This document shows, one piece after another, positions 7,642 through 16,555 of a stretch of DNA of 64,000 nt. The stretch comes from Betaproteobacteria bacterium (GTDB lineage Bacteria; Pseudomonadota; Gammaproteobacteria; Burkholderiales; SG8-41). A program made the translations under genes and the position numbers. The stretch's first letter is position 1. The number at the start of each line of letters is the position of its first letter. Below the pieces are notes generated by a model. That model saw only the letters and a program-made list of their open reading frames with translations, ran no database searches and had not been told where the DNA came from. The stretch spans positions 1 through 64,000 of the forward strand of contig OMIN01000090.1 in NCBI GenBank assembly GCA_900299145.1, given 5' to 3'.

Positions 7642-8460
7642 ATGCGCATTCCCCGCTCCCTGAAAACGCTGCTGGCGGTTTGTGTTGTCGCCACTGCGGC
7701 CGCCGGGTTGAACAACCCCGCCCACGCCGGCCGCAGTTGCGTGGAATACAAACCTGATGCCGTGACCGTGCAAAAGGCCCTGACGTTGGCGCTGCACACG
7801 CGCGAGGCGCTGGAAGCGAGCGGCGCACAAATCGCGCTGGTCGGGCGCGTGGGCCGCGATATGTCGAAACAGGGGCTGCGTTATTCGCACATGGCTTTCG
7901 CGCTGCGCGATCATCCGAAAGGCCGCTGGCATTTGTCGCATATGCTGAACCAGTGTGCCACGGCGGAATCGTCGCTCTACGACGAAGGGCTGGGCAATTT
8001 TTTCCTCGACGATGTGTTTGAATTTGAATCCATTGTCGTGGTGCCCACCCAAGCGTTGCAAGCCCGTCTGCTGGCGGTGGCGAACGGCACGTTACCGCTG
8101 CAACTGCATCAAAAGAGCTACAGCCTGATCGCACATCCGTATTCGGCGCGGCACCAGAACTCCAACCAGTGGGTGTTGGAGCAAATCGCTGCCGCCCTGG
8201 CGCCGCAAGGCGCGGTTACCAACCGCGCGCAGGCTCAGCAGGTGCTGCGGGAGCGTGGGTTTTTGCCGAGTGAAATCCGCATCGCCCCGTTCGAACGTAT
8301 CGGCGCGCGCCTCTTCGCCGCCAATGTGTACTTCAATGACCACTCCAACGATGAGATGCAGGCCGGGCTGTATCAGGCCGTGACGGTCGAATCGGTGATC
8401 CGCTTTCTTGAGCAATCGCGCGACGCTATTGCGCAAACCCAGGTGGTGAAATTGCCATGA
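7642..8460 (+). CDS. DUF2145-like exported protein
   Basis: The 272-residue protein has an N-terminal signal peptide ending near PAHAGRSC, then a globular domain I associate with DUF2145, with VGRVGRDMSKQGLRYSHMAFAL and the later AHPYSARHQNSNQWVLEQ. The HMAFAL and N-Q-W-V-L-E segments resemble NlpC/P60-like or papain-like exported proteins, with possible His and Asn positions, but a catalytic set cannot be confirmed. The stop overlaps an ATG (ATGA at 8457) of the next reading frame, which indicates co-translation with the DUF4105-like gene. Function is unknown; the setting suggests cell-envelope maintenance. Confidence 0.7.
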   Translation: MRIPRSLKTLLAVCVVATAAAGLNNPAHAGRSCVEYKPDAVTVQKALTLALHTREALEASGAQIALVGRVGRDMSKQGLRYSHMAFALRDHPKGRWHLSHMLNQCATAESSLYDEGLGNFFLDDVFEFESIVVVPTQALQARLLAVANGTLPLQLHQKSYSLIAHPYSARHQNSNQWVLEQIAAALAPQGAVTNRAQAQQVLRERGFLPSEIRIAPFERIGARLFAANVYFNDHSNDEMQAGLYQAVTVESVIRFLEQSRDAIAQTQVVKLP

Positions 8461-8513
8461 ACCAAGCATTATTGGTGTATCGTTTTGCCACGGCGTTTCA
8501 GGGAGCCATAAAA

Positions 8514-10226
8514 ATGTTGCTAAAACGAAGCTGCGCCGCCGTATTCGCAGCCGCCGCAGCCGGTGTGTTGTTTTGCGGGAGTGTCGCACGTGGCGAGACT
8601 ACCCCGCAGAACACGCCCGCACCCATTTCCGCATTAGGCTTGTATCCGGGCAGCGCTTTTCGTCCGGTTAAGGTCGTCAATGCCGCGTGTGAAAGCTGCA
8701 CCACGCCCAAACAGGCGCTCTGGTATTTTCCGGGTGAATGGCTGGCGGTGCCGTCGAATGGTGTGCCGGTTGCAGGCTTTACGCCGGAGCTCGCGCCACA
8801 AGCGGACGTGCGCCAGTGGTATGCCAGCGCAACGCCGGATGACTTGCGCGCGCGGCCGCCCCTGCTGTGGCTGGGCGCGGCGCAGAGCGTGCACGATGTC
8901 AACCTGACCACGGACGGCCAACTGCGTTTCGCGGACGGCCGCCAGATGCTGTTCAGCGTGGTCGACAAAATCAACACCAATCTGTCGTACTACGATGCCG
9001 CCAGTAAAACCTATTTTCAGCAACGCCCGTTGCGCATGCGTGGCGAACAGCGCGGCGAAACTTTTGTCGCGCGCACCATCTGGCCGCAGGATTGGACAAT
9101 ACAGGAAGCGGGCATGAGCGTACAACGGCTGCTGCCGGGTGAATCGCTGTTGGGCCTGGTGCGCAAGTACGCGAACGCGCGCGACGAGCGGTTTGAAACG
9201 CGGCTATTGTGGGAGAAAAATGGCACGAAACAAACTGAAAATGGCAAGGAAAAAGCTGCTGCGCAACTGCGCGACTGGAACGGCCACGCCGCCATCGGCA
9301 TTATTTTGAATGGCGCGCAAGGCGACGACGACGAGGCGCACGGCGGGCACTTTGCCATCGCCACCGGCCGGCTCGGCAAGGGCAATGAGATGGCGGACTG
9401 GATCGTCAACAACTTTTACAACCTCGGTTCGTACAGCGAAAAAGGCATCGTCGCGTCGATGCTGCCGATGGATAACTACATGACGGATCTGAATAGCGGC
9501 CAGTCGTGGTACCGACCGTCGTATATGCTGGTGGCGGTGCTGAAAAAAGACCGTGCGGCGTACGCCTATCAGGCAGCGATTTCGAGGGTGTATCACCACT
9601 TCTACCGGCAGGATTTCAAATACCGGCACGCCAGCAACAATTGCGCGGGCATCAGCATTGATACACTGCGCACGCTGGGCTGGCCGATACCGTCGCAAGG
9701 GCCGACCAGCCGCACCAAGGCCGTCATCGGCTATCCGTTCAAAGCGCTTACCGAGCTGAGTTTTACCAGCGGCAAGGAAGCATACGACTACATGATTGAG
9801 GAACAGAGCCGTCTGTATCCGGCCGCCGCCTATGATGCCGTGGGCCGCGACTTGTTGCGCATCGCCAGTGGCAAAAGTGCAGCGCCGTCCGATGCCAAAG
9901 CGCTCGAAACCTTTTTGCGTGAAGACCTGGAGGCGCTGGTGTTTGTGCGCCTGCCGCAGATTCCATCGAGCCGCGAGTTCGGCACGTATCCGGTGGCCTC
10001 CATCGACGAATACATGAAGCGCGCGCCGGAAGACAAGGCGCTGTGGAAAATCGTGCCGGTGGAGCCGAGACGCTTTCCGGCGGAATTGCTGGCGGCGGAT
10101 ACCAGACCGGAATTCGAGATGCCTGCCTGGGCGCCCGCAGCCGCCGGGTTTGCGCTGATCGGCGCGCTGGGATGGCGCAGGCGCGTGCGCCAGCAGCGCC
10201 GCGAGCATGAAGCAAGACGTAGATAA
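8514..10226 (+). CDS. DUF4105-like exported, membrane-anchored protein
   Basis: The 570-residue protein begins with a signal peptide (MLLKRSCAAVFAAAAAG) and ends with one membrane segment (PAAAGFALIGALGW) followed by an Arg-rich cytoplasmic tail. AHGGHFA near residue 276 and SNNCAG near residue 377 look like the His and Cys of a papain-like active site, as in DUF4105. Some DUF4105 proteins have been reported as lipoprotein N-acyltransferases in Bacteroidota; this is recalled and needs checking. The ATG at 8514 is preferred because GGGAG precedes it and the signal peptide starts there; an ATG at 8457 overlaps the upstream stop and is an alternative. Confidence 0.6.
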   Translation: MLLKRSCAAVFAAAAAGVLFCGSVARGETTPQNTPAPISALGLYPGSAFRPVKVVNAACESCTTPKQALWYFPGEWLAVPSNGVPVAGFTPELAPQADVRQWYASATPDDLRARPPLLWLGAAQSVHDVNLTTDGQLRFADGRQMLFSVVDKINTNLSYYDAASKTYFQQRPLRMRGEQRGETFVARTIWPQDWTIQEAGMSVQRLLPGESLLGLVRKYANARDERFETRLLWEKNGTKQTENGKEKAAAQLRDWNGHAAIGIILNGAQGDDDEAHGGHFAIATGRLGKGNEMADWIVNNFYNLGSYSEKGIVASMLPMDNYMTDLNSGQSWYRPSYMLVAVLKKDRAAYAYQAAISRVYHHFYRQDFKYRHASNNCAGISIDTLRTLGWPIPSQGPTSRTKAVIGYPFKALTELSFTSGKEAYDYMIEEQSRLYPAAAYDAVGRDLLRIASGKSAAPSDAKALETFLREDLEALVFVRLPQIPSSREFGTYPVASIDEYMKRAPEDKALWKIVPVEPRRFPAELLAADTRPEFEMPAWAPAAAGFALIGALGWRRRVRQQRREHEARRR

Positions 10227-10234
10227 AAAAAGTC

Positions 10235-10252
10235 AATTAAAACATATACTTA
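10235..10252 (+). repeat. 18-bp polar motif, copy 4
   Basis: AATTAAAACATATACTTA, 8 bp after the DUF4105-like gene and 31 bp before the MFS-PlsC gene. Confidence 0.75.
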
Positions 10253-10283
10253 CGATAAATTGTCCGTATAGCCGAGGGCTTTC

Positions 10284-12167
10284 ATGTCCCAATCCAACCA
10301 GTTTGATTTGCTGAAACAGCGCCGCTTCGGGCCGTTTTTTGGCGTGCAGTTTTTGGGCGCGTTCAACGACAACGTATACAAGAACGCGCTGGTGATACTG
10401 CTTACGTTTCAGGCGGCGAGCGTTAGCACCATGAGCCCGGGTCTGCTGGTGAACCTGTGCGCGGGACTGTTCATTCTGCCATTTTTTCTGTTCTCGGCGA
10501 CGGCAGGGCAGCTGGCTGACAAGTACGAAAAGGCGATGCTCACGCGGTGGGTGAAAATCTTCGAAATCGTCATCATGATCGTCGGCGCGATGGGATTTTA
10601 TTTTCTGAACCTCGTGCTTTTGTTTGCTGCGCTGTTCATGATGGGCATGCATTCGACGATGTTTGGCCCGGTTAAATACGCGTATCTGCCGCAGCATCTG
10701 AAGAAGGAAGAACTGGTCGGCGGAAACGGCTTGATAGACGCAGGCACCTTCATCGCCATTTTGCTCGGTACCATCCTCGGAGGCACGCTGGTGGGCATGA
10801 AGCCATCGGGCACGATGTGGGTGTCGGCAACGGCCGTCGCCATTGCGGTGGCGGGGTACTGCATCAGCCGCGGTGTGCCGCTGTCGCCCGCGCCGTCACC
10901 AGAACTGAAAATCAACTGGAACCCGGTGACGGAAACCTGGGCCAACTTCAGGTTTTTGCGCACCAACCGCACGGTGTTTCTGTCGATCTTGGGCATTTCG
11001 TGGTTCTGGTTTTATGGCGCCATGTTCCTGAGCCAGTTTCCGAATTACACCAAGGACGTGCTGGGCGGCGGCGAGCACGTGGTGACGTTGCTGCTGGCTG
11101 TGTTCAGTGTAGGCATCGGCGCGGGTTCATTGCTGTGCGAGAAATTGTCGGGCCACAAAATTGAAATCGGCCTGGTGCCCTTTGGTTCCATTGGTCTTAC
11201 GATTTTCGCCGTAGACCTTTTCTTTGCGTCGCCGGTGTCGCATGCCACGAGCCTTGGCGTAGCGGCGTTTTTGCAACAGGCCGGCAGTTGGCGCGTGCTG
11301 TTTGACTTACTGATGATCGGTGTCTTTGGCGGTTTCTACATTGTGCCGCTTTATGCGCTGATCCAGAGCCGCAGCGAGCCGAGCCACCAGTCGCGCGTGA
11401 TCGCCGGCAACAACATCATGAACGCGTTTTTCATGGTCATCGCGGCGGGTGTGGCGATCCTTGGTTTGAGTTCTGGCATGACCATTCCGCAGTTGTTTCT
11501 GCTAACAGGCGTGCTCAATCTGCTGGTGGCAATTTACATCTACACGCTGGTGCCGGAATTCCTGATGCGTTTTCTGGTGTGGCTGCTGATTCATTCGATT
11601 TACCGGCTCGAGAAGAAAGGGATCGAAAACATTCCTGAAGAAGGGCCGGCCATGCTGGTGGCCAACCACGTGACGTATGTTGATGCTCTGGTGATCGCGG
11701 CGGCGTGCCCGCGGCCAACGCGCTATGTGATGGATCACCGGATATTCAAAGCGCCGCTGCTGGGTTTTTTGTTCAATGCCACGCGTTCCATACCGATAGC
11801 ACCGGCTAAGGAAGACCCTGTACTTTTGGAAAAGGCCTACGACGACATTGCCAAGGGGCTGGCTGATGGGGATCTCATCTGCATTTTTCCGGAAGGCGGG
11901 CTGACGCGCGACGGTGAAATGCAGCCGTTTCGTAATGGCATCAAGCGCATCATCGATCGTACGCCAGTGCCGGTGGTGCCAATCGCGCTGCGCGGTTTGT
12001 GGGACAGTTTTTTCGGCCGGCAGGGTGGCGCATTGACGTCGCGGCTGTTCCGGCTGGGCCTGTTTGGCAAGATCGGCATGACGGTGGGTGAGCCGGTGCC
12101 CGCACTGGCGGTGACGCCCGAAGGCTTACAGCAGGCCGTCGCCGCCATGCGCGGCAATGAAAAATAA
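10284..12167 (+). CDS. MFS lysophospholipid-transporter-like / PlsC acyltransferase fusion
   Basis: The 627-residue inner-membrane protein joins two domains. Residues about 10-425 form an MFS transporter resembling LplT, which flips lysophospholipids (GAFNDNVYKNALVIL start, FGPVKYAYLP near residue 130). Residues about 440-620 form a 1-acyl-glycerophosphate-type acyltransferase with NHVTYVD (H-x4-D) near residue 461 and FPEGGLTRDG near residue 535. The design matches Aas/LplT recycling of lysophospholipids, without the acyl-ACP synthetase domain found in longer fusions. Placement next to the DUF4105-like gene is suggestive because N-acylation of lipoproteins leaves lysophospholipid. Confidence 0.85.
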   Translation: MSQSNQFDLLKQRRFGPFFGVQFLGAFNDNVYKNALVILLTFQAASVSTMSPGLLVNLCAGLFILPFFLFSATAGQLADKYEKAMLTRWVKIFEIVIMIVGAMGFYFLNLVLLFAALFMMGMHSTMFGPVKYAYLPQHLKKEELVGGNGLIDAGTFIAILLGTILGGTLVGMKPSGTMWVSATAVAIAVAGYCISRGVPLSPAPSPELKINWNPVTETWANFRFLRTNRTVFLSILGISWFWFYGAMFLSQFPNYTKDVLGGGEHVVTLLLAVFSVGIGAGSLLCEKLSGHKIEIGLVPFGSIGLTIFAVDLFFASPVSHATSLGVAAFLQQAGSWRVLFDLLMIGVFGGFYIVPLYALIQSRSEPSHQSRVIAGNNIMNAFFMVIAAGVAILGLSSGMTIPQLFLLTGVLNLLVAIYIYTLVPEFLMRFLVWLLIHSIYRLEKKGIENIPEEGPAMLVANHVTYVDALVIAAACPRPTRYVMDHRIFKAPLLGFLFNATRSIPIAPAKEDPVLLEKAYDDIAKGLADGDLICIFPEGGLTRDGEMQPFRNGIKRIIDRTPVPVVPIALRGLWDSFFGRQGGALTSRLFRLGLFGKIGMTVGEPVPALAVTPEGLQQAVAAMRGNEK

Positions 12168-12169
12168 TT

Positions 12170-12187
12170 AATTAAAACAAACACATA
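12170..12187 (+). repeat. 18-bp polar motif, copy 5
   Basis: AATTAAAACAAACACATA, a weaker copy, between the MFS-PlsC stop and the DUF2339 start. Its 3' end abuts the AGGAG ribosome-binding site of the DUF2339 gene. Confidence 0.6.
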
Positions 12188-12197
12188 GGAGATTGCC

Positions 12198-15032
12198 ATG
12201 TGGTTTGTTGGTCTGCTGGTGGGTGCGGTCATAGGCGGCATTGGCGACGGTGGCGGCGTTGTGATTGGCGGCATTGTTGGCGTCCTTCTCGGTGCGGTTA
12301 TTGGTTCGAAGCTGAAACGCGATGCGGCTGCAGATGCGCGGATGGCATCGCTGGAAGGCGAGCTCAAGCAATTGAGCGAGCGTGTTGATACGCTGAAATC
12401 GGCGTTGAACGTGGCGCTGGAAGGCGGCGCGCGGGTTGCCACGGTGCAGCCCGCGGAAATGCCGGTGGCTCCCCCTGTGCCTGAAGTACCTGTTTCGCAA
12501 CCTGCCGGGCAGGCGTTGAATACGGTAAGGACGGCCGCCGACCCGGCGCTGCCGGAAGCGGAAACAGGATGGGCAGCAGATGCGCACGCCGCGTCTTCCG
12601 CGCCGCTGGAACCGGTGCAGCCCGAACAGCCGCCACAACCGGCCCAGCCGCGCGAGCCTTCGGCGATCTGGAATTTTTTCTTCGGCGGCAACACGCTGGT
12701 GCGCGTGGGCATCATGGTGCTCTTCGTGGGCGTGGCGTTTTTGTTGAAGTACGCCACTGACCGCGGCTTCGTTCCCATTGAATTACGGCTGGCGGGCGTG
12801 GCGGCGGGCGGCATTGCGCTGCTGGTGCTGGGCTGGCGGCTGCGCTTCAAGCGAACGGGTTACGCATTGATGCTGCAGGGCGGCGGCATCGGGATTCTGT
12901 ATCTCACGGTGTTCGCGGGATTGAGGCTCTATGGTCTGATACCCGCGCCGTTGGCGTTTGTGCTGCTGGCGGGGATGGCGTTTTTTTCGGCGCTGCTGGC
13001 GATTGTGCAGGATTCCAAGGCACTGGCGATTACCGGCGCCACTGGCGGCTTTCTTGCGCCAATTCTGGCTTCCACCGGTGGTGGCAGCCACGTCGCGCTG
13101 TTCAGTTTCTACGCGGTGCTGAACGCGGGCATTCTGTTCATTGCCTGGCACAAGGCGTGGCGTGAGCTGAATCTCGTCGGCTTCGCGTTCACGGCGTTGA
13201 TTGGCCTGGCATGGGGCGCGCGGAGTTACCAGCCGGAACTTTTCGCTAGCGTTGAGCCGTTTCTGATTCTGTTCCTGTTGATGTATGTGGCGATTGCGGT
13301 GCTGTTTGCCTTGCGCCAAGCGCCCAGGCTCACGCACTACGTGGACGGCACTATCGTATTCGGCGTGCCGCTGGTGGCCTTCGGCATGCAGGCAGCGATG
13401 TTGAAACATACCGAATTTGGCGCGGCGTTCAGTGCGCTGGCACTGGCGGCGTTTTATCTGATGCTGGCGAATGCGTTGTACGCCAGACAACGCGACTCAT
13501 TGCGTTTGCTGGTGGAGTCTTTCCTTGCGCTGGGCGTGGGCTTTGCGACGCTGGCGGTGCCGCTGGCACTGGATGCCCGCTGGACCTCAGCGGTGTGGGC
13601 TGTGGAGGGGGCGGCGATTGTGTGGGTGGGCGTGCGGCAGAATCGGCGCCTCGCGCGGGCGTTTGGCATGTTCCTGCAGATTGCGGCGGGCTTCGCGTTT
13701 TTGTCGCAATCTGGCCGCCATGCCATGCCGGAGAACGTGTTACCGCTGCTCAACGCAGATTATCTCGGCTGCGTGATGATCAGCTTGGCGGCGTTGTTTA
13801 TCGATGGCTATGCCGAGCGGCGGCACGACAGCGTGGGTGAAAACGAACGCGTGATTTCCCGCGCGCTGTTTGTGTGGGGTGCGGTTTGGTGGTTTGCTGG
13901 CGGTGTGATGGAGATTGAGCGGGTTCTGACAGGCGGGGCGCAATGGCAGGGCGATTTGATGTTCTTTGCACTGTCGTGCGCAGCGTTTGCGGCGCTGTGG
14001 CGGCGGCTCGATTGGCGCATGGCGTGCTACGCCGCGTTGGTGTTGCTGCCGCTGATGGCGGTCACGCTGTGCGCAAGCGCGTTGGATGCTCTGCTGGGTT
14101 TTTCGGTCAACCGGCTGCGGCACCCCTTTGCATATCACGGATACGCGGCGTGGCTCGCGGCATTCGTAGTGCATTTGTGGATTCTGAAATTGCACGAAAT
14201 CGCGGAATACGAGAACGCCCGCTGGCTGGCGTGGTGGCATGCAGCGGGCTTTTGGGTGTTTGCGGTCGTGACGTCGTGGGAGGTCGGTTGGCAGATCGAC
14301 CACTTCGTTGCAGGGCGGCATGTGTGGCCGTACGTCGCTTGGGCCATTGTGCCGGCGCTATTGCTGGCGGCACTTAACACGCGCCGCGTGCGCGAACTTT
14401 GGCCGGTGCGGGCGCATCTGCCGGCGTATACCGTGCTGGGCGTCGCACCGTTGCTGGTTTATTTGCCGGGCTGGGCGGTGATTTCCAACTTTCTGAGCGA
14501 TGGCAATCCGGCGCCGCTACCGTATGTGCCTTTGGTGAATCCGCTGGATCTTGCGCAAGCCGGTGCAATGCTGGCGGTGGCTGCGTGGTATCTGGGGGCA
14601 CGGCGGCATGCGCTGCCCGGCATGAAGTTACCGTCAGACAAAACGGCGTGGGCGTTGCTGGGTGGCGTGCTGTTCATTGCGCTCAACGGCGTGCTGTTGC
14701 GCACGCTGCATTTCTACGCGGGCGTGCCGTTTGTGTTCAGCGTGATGATGAGTTCGACGCTGGTACAGGCATCGTTCTCGCTATTCTGGAGTTTGCTGGC
14801 GTTGGGCGCGATGTTCTTTGCCACGAAACGCGGTGTGAGAGCCTTGTGGTTTACCGGTGCGGCGCTGTTGGCGGTGGTGATTGTCAAACTGGTGTTGGTG
14901 GACCTATCGAACACCGGCACGGTAGAACGTATTGTGTCGTTTATTGGTGTGGGTCTCTTTTGCGTGGTGATCGGCTATTTCGCGCCGGTTCCGCCGAAGT
15001 TGCCACAGGCTGGCCTGGAGAAAACATCATGA
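12198..15032 (+). CDS. DUF2339 polytopic membrane protein
   Basis: The 944-residue protein starts with a Gly-rich membrane segment (VGLLVGAVIGGIGDGGGVV). Next come a short coiled-coil-like stretch (ASLEGELKQLSERVDTLKS) and a Pro/Ala/Gln-rich linker to about residue 150. From PSAIWNFFFGGNTLVRVG to the end there are more than twenty hydrophobic segments, the DUF2339 plan. The biochemical role of the family is unknown. AGGAG precedes the ATG at 12198. Its stop overlaps the DUF3999 start by four bases (ATGA), and the two families are commonly paired, so they probably act together in the inner membrane. Confidence 0.85.
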   Translation: MWFVGLLVGAVIGGIGDGGGVVIGGIVGVLLGAVIGSKLKRDAAADARMASLEGELKQLSERVDTLKSALNVALEGGARVATVQPAEMPVAPPVPEVPVSQPAGQALNTVRTAADPALPEAETGWAADAHAASSAPLEPVQPEQPPQPAQPREPSAIWNFFFGGNTLVRVGIMVLFVGVAFLLKYATDRGFVPIELRLAGVAAGGIALLVLGWRLRFKRTGYALMLQGGGIGILYLTVFAGLRLYGLIPAPLAFVLLAGMAFFSALLAIVQDSKALAITGATGGFLAPILASTGGGSHVALFSFYAVLNAGILFIAWHKAWRELNLVGFAFTALIGLAWGARSYQPELFASVEPFLILFLLMYVAIAVLFALRQAPRLTHYVDGTIVFGVPLVAFGMQAAMLKHTEFGAAFSALALAAFYLMLANALYARQRDSLRLLVESFLALGVGFATLAVPLALDARWTSAVWAVEGAAIVWVGVRQNRRLARAFGMFLQIAAGFAFLSQSGRHAMPENVLPLLNADYLGCVMISLAALFIDGYAERRHDSVGENERVISRALFVWGAVWWFAGGVMEIERVLTGGAQWQGDLMFFALSCAAFAALWRRLDWRMACYAALVLLPLMAVTLCASALDALLGFSVNRLRHPFAYHGYAAWLAAFVVHLWILKLHEIAEYENARWLAWWHAAGFWVFAVVTSWEVGWQIDHFVAGRHVWPYVAWAIVPALLLAALNTRRVRELWPVRAHLPAYTVLGVAPLLVYLPGWAVISNFLSDGNPAPLPYVPLVNPLDLAQAGAMLAVAAWYLGARRHALPGMKLPSDKTAWALLGGVLFIALNGVLLRTLHFYAGVPFVFSVMMSSTLVQASFSLFWSLLALGAMFFATKRGVRALWFTGAALLAVVIVKLVLVDLSNTGTVERIVSFIGVGLFCVVIGYFAPVPPKLPQAGLEKTS

Positions 15033-16489
15033 AAGTATCTGTTTTTATTGGATTTTTTCTGGCGGGATGGATGGCGGCCACCGTGCATGCTGCGGAGAAG
15101 CCGACGGACTACGCCTATGGGCTGACAATCGAGGCAAGCGGCAGCGAGGCGTTATACGAAGTGACGCTGCCGGCGGTAGTCTATGAAGGCGTAACGCGTC
15201 GCGATCTGGGCGATGTGCGCGTGTTCAACGGCGCGGGCGAGGTCGTGCCGCACGCGTGGCGGCCACGGCGTTCGGAAAAAGCCGAGGCGGGGGCGCGAGT
15301 ACCGCTGACATTGTTTCCACTGAAGGCGGCAAGTGGGGCGGATCTGGAGGGACTTTCCATCAATGTGACGCGCGGCGCCAACGGCAAGTTGGGTTCGGTC
15401 AGCGTCAGCGTCGATGGAAATTCCGGCAGCGGCAAAGCTGGCCTCGAGACCATGGCCTATCTGATCGACCTGAGCGCGCAGGAGCGTGCCTTGCGTGCCG
15501 TCGAACTGGAATGGAAGCCGGCGGAAGGTTTCAGCGGCAAACTGCGCGTGGACGCGAGCGATGACCTTGCGAGCTGGCGTTCGCTGGTGAGCGCGGCGCC
15601 GCTGATGAATCTGGAAGTTAGCGGGCAGCGATTGCAGCAAAAGCGCGTGGAGTTGCCGCATCAAAGAGCCAAGTATTTGCGCCTTGCATGGGTGCGTGAA
15701 GAACGAGTTGCTGCGCCAGAGATCACTTCGGCGAGTGGCGAACTGGCGGAAAAATTTGTCGAGGCCACGCGCGAGTGGCGCAAATTCAGCGCCACCAAGG
15801 GTGAAAAAGAGAACGATTATGTATTTGATTTAAAAGGACAAATACCCATTGATCGCCTGCGGCTGGATTTGCCGCAAGCCAACACCATCGCGCAGATCGA
15901 AGTGCTGACGCGTGACAAGGATGATAGGCCGTGGCGCAGTGTAGCGCGTGGCGTGGCGTATCGGTTGAATCAGGATGGCGGTGAAGTGCAGAGCCCTGAC
16001 ATACCACTGGTGTTGACGGGCGAACGCTGGCTGATGGTTCGCGTGGACCGGCGCGGTGGCGGTATCGGCGGCGGAATGCCTGTTCTGAACGCAGGCTGGG
16101 TGCCGCATCAACTGGTGTTCGCGGCGCGGGGCGGGCCGCCCTTTACGTTGGCTTATGGCAACGCGGCAAATGCACCCAATCCGTCAAATGCGGGCCGCCG
16201 CGGCGCGCAAGCAGACTCGTCCTCCGGTGCGATTCCTATCGAATCGCTGATACCTGGCTATCGTGATGACGGCGGCGCGAACGTTCGCACGGCGAAAACC
16301 AGCGCGCAACGAACAGTGAGCGTCCAAACCGCCACTTCATCCGCACAAAAGGAACTGGGCGGCCAGACGCGCCTGCAGGAACAAATCGACTGGAAGCGCT
16401 GGAGTTTGTGGGGCGTGCTGGGACTGGGCGTGCTCGCGCTGGGGGGGATGGCTTGGCGGATGGTGAGGCAGTTGGGTAACAAACGGTAG
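15029..16489 (+). CDS. DUF3999 periplasmic protein with C-terminal anchor
   Basis: The 486-residue protein has a signal peptide (MKVSVFIGFFLAGWMAATVHA), a long beta-rich periplasmic part with jelly-roll-like segments (LRAVELEWKP, KYLRLAWV) and a C-terminal membrane helix (WGVLGLGVLALGGMAW) with a short basic tail. This is the DUF3999 plan and its partner is the overlapping DUF2339 gene. Function is unknown. Codons 2-7 (AAA GTA TCT GTT TTT ATT) are a minus-orientation copy of the 18-bp motif, so the motif appears to have become part of the signal peptide. In-frame sequence before 15029 belongs to another frame of DUF2339. Confidence 0.82.
   Translation: MKVSVFIGFFLAGWMAATVHAAEKPTDYAYGLTIEASGSEALYEVTLPAVVYEGVTRRDLGDVRVFNGAGEVVPHAWRPRRSEKAEAGARVPLTLFPLKAASGADLEGLSINVTRGANGKLGSVSVSVDGNSGSGKAGLETMAYLIDLSAQERALRAVELEWKPAEGFSGKLRVDASDDLASWRSLVSAAPLMNLEVSGQRLQQKRVELPHQRAKYLRLAWVREERVAAPEITSASGELAEKFVEATREWRKFSATKGEKENDYVFDLKGQIPIDRLRLDLPQANTIAQIEVLTRDKDDRPWRSVARGVAYRLNQDGGEVQSPDIPLVLTGERWLMVRVDRRGGGIGGGMPVLNAGWVPHQLVFAARGGPPFTLAYGNAANAPNPSNAGRRGAQADSSSGAIPIESLIPGYRDDGGANVRTAKTSAQRTVSVQTATSSAQKELGGQTRLQEQIDWKRWSLWGVLGLGVLALGGMAWRMVRQLGNKR
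15032..15049 (-). repeat. 18-bp polar motif, copy 6 (coding)
   Basis: The minus strand reads AATAAAAACAGATACTTT. It occupies codons 2-7 of the DUF3999 gene and encodes K-V-S-V-F-I of the signal peptide. Confidence 0.75.
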
Positions 16490-16537
16490 ACTCAGCGCCT
16501 TGAAGGAGGCATGCGCGGAGCTTATCGGCTGTTGCGA

Positions 16538-16555
16538 AATAAAGTCAGATGCTTC
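16538..16555 (+). repeat. 18-bp motif, degenerate copy
   Basis: About 14 of 18 positions match. It lies in the short convergent spacer between DUF3999 and the methyltransferase gene and may be a decayed copy or coincidence. Confidence 0.3.

Noticed and set aside
9204-10208. Minus-strand frame opposite the DUF4105-like gene
   Set aside because: Its composition is shadow-like, and the plus-strand gene has a signal peptide, a ribosome-binding site and family motifs.
14399-15028. In-frame upstream extension of the DUF3999 gene
   Set aside because: It overlaps DUF2339 in another frame, and the signal peptide at 15029 marks the true start.
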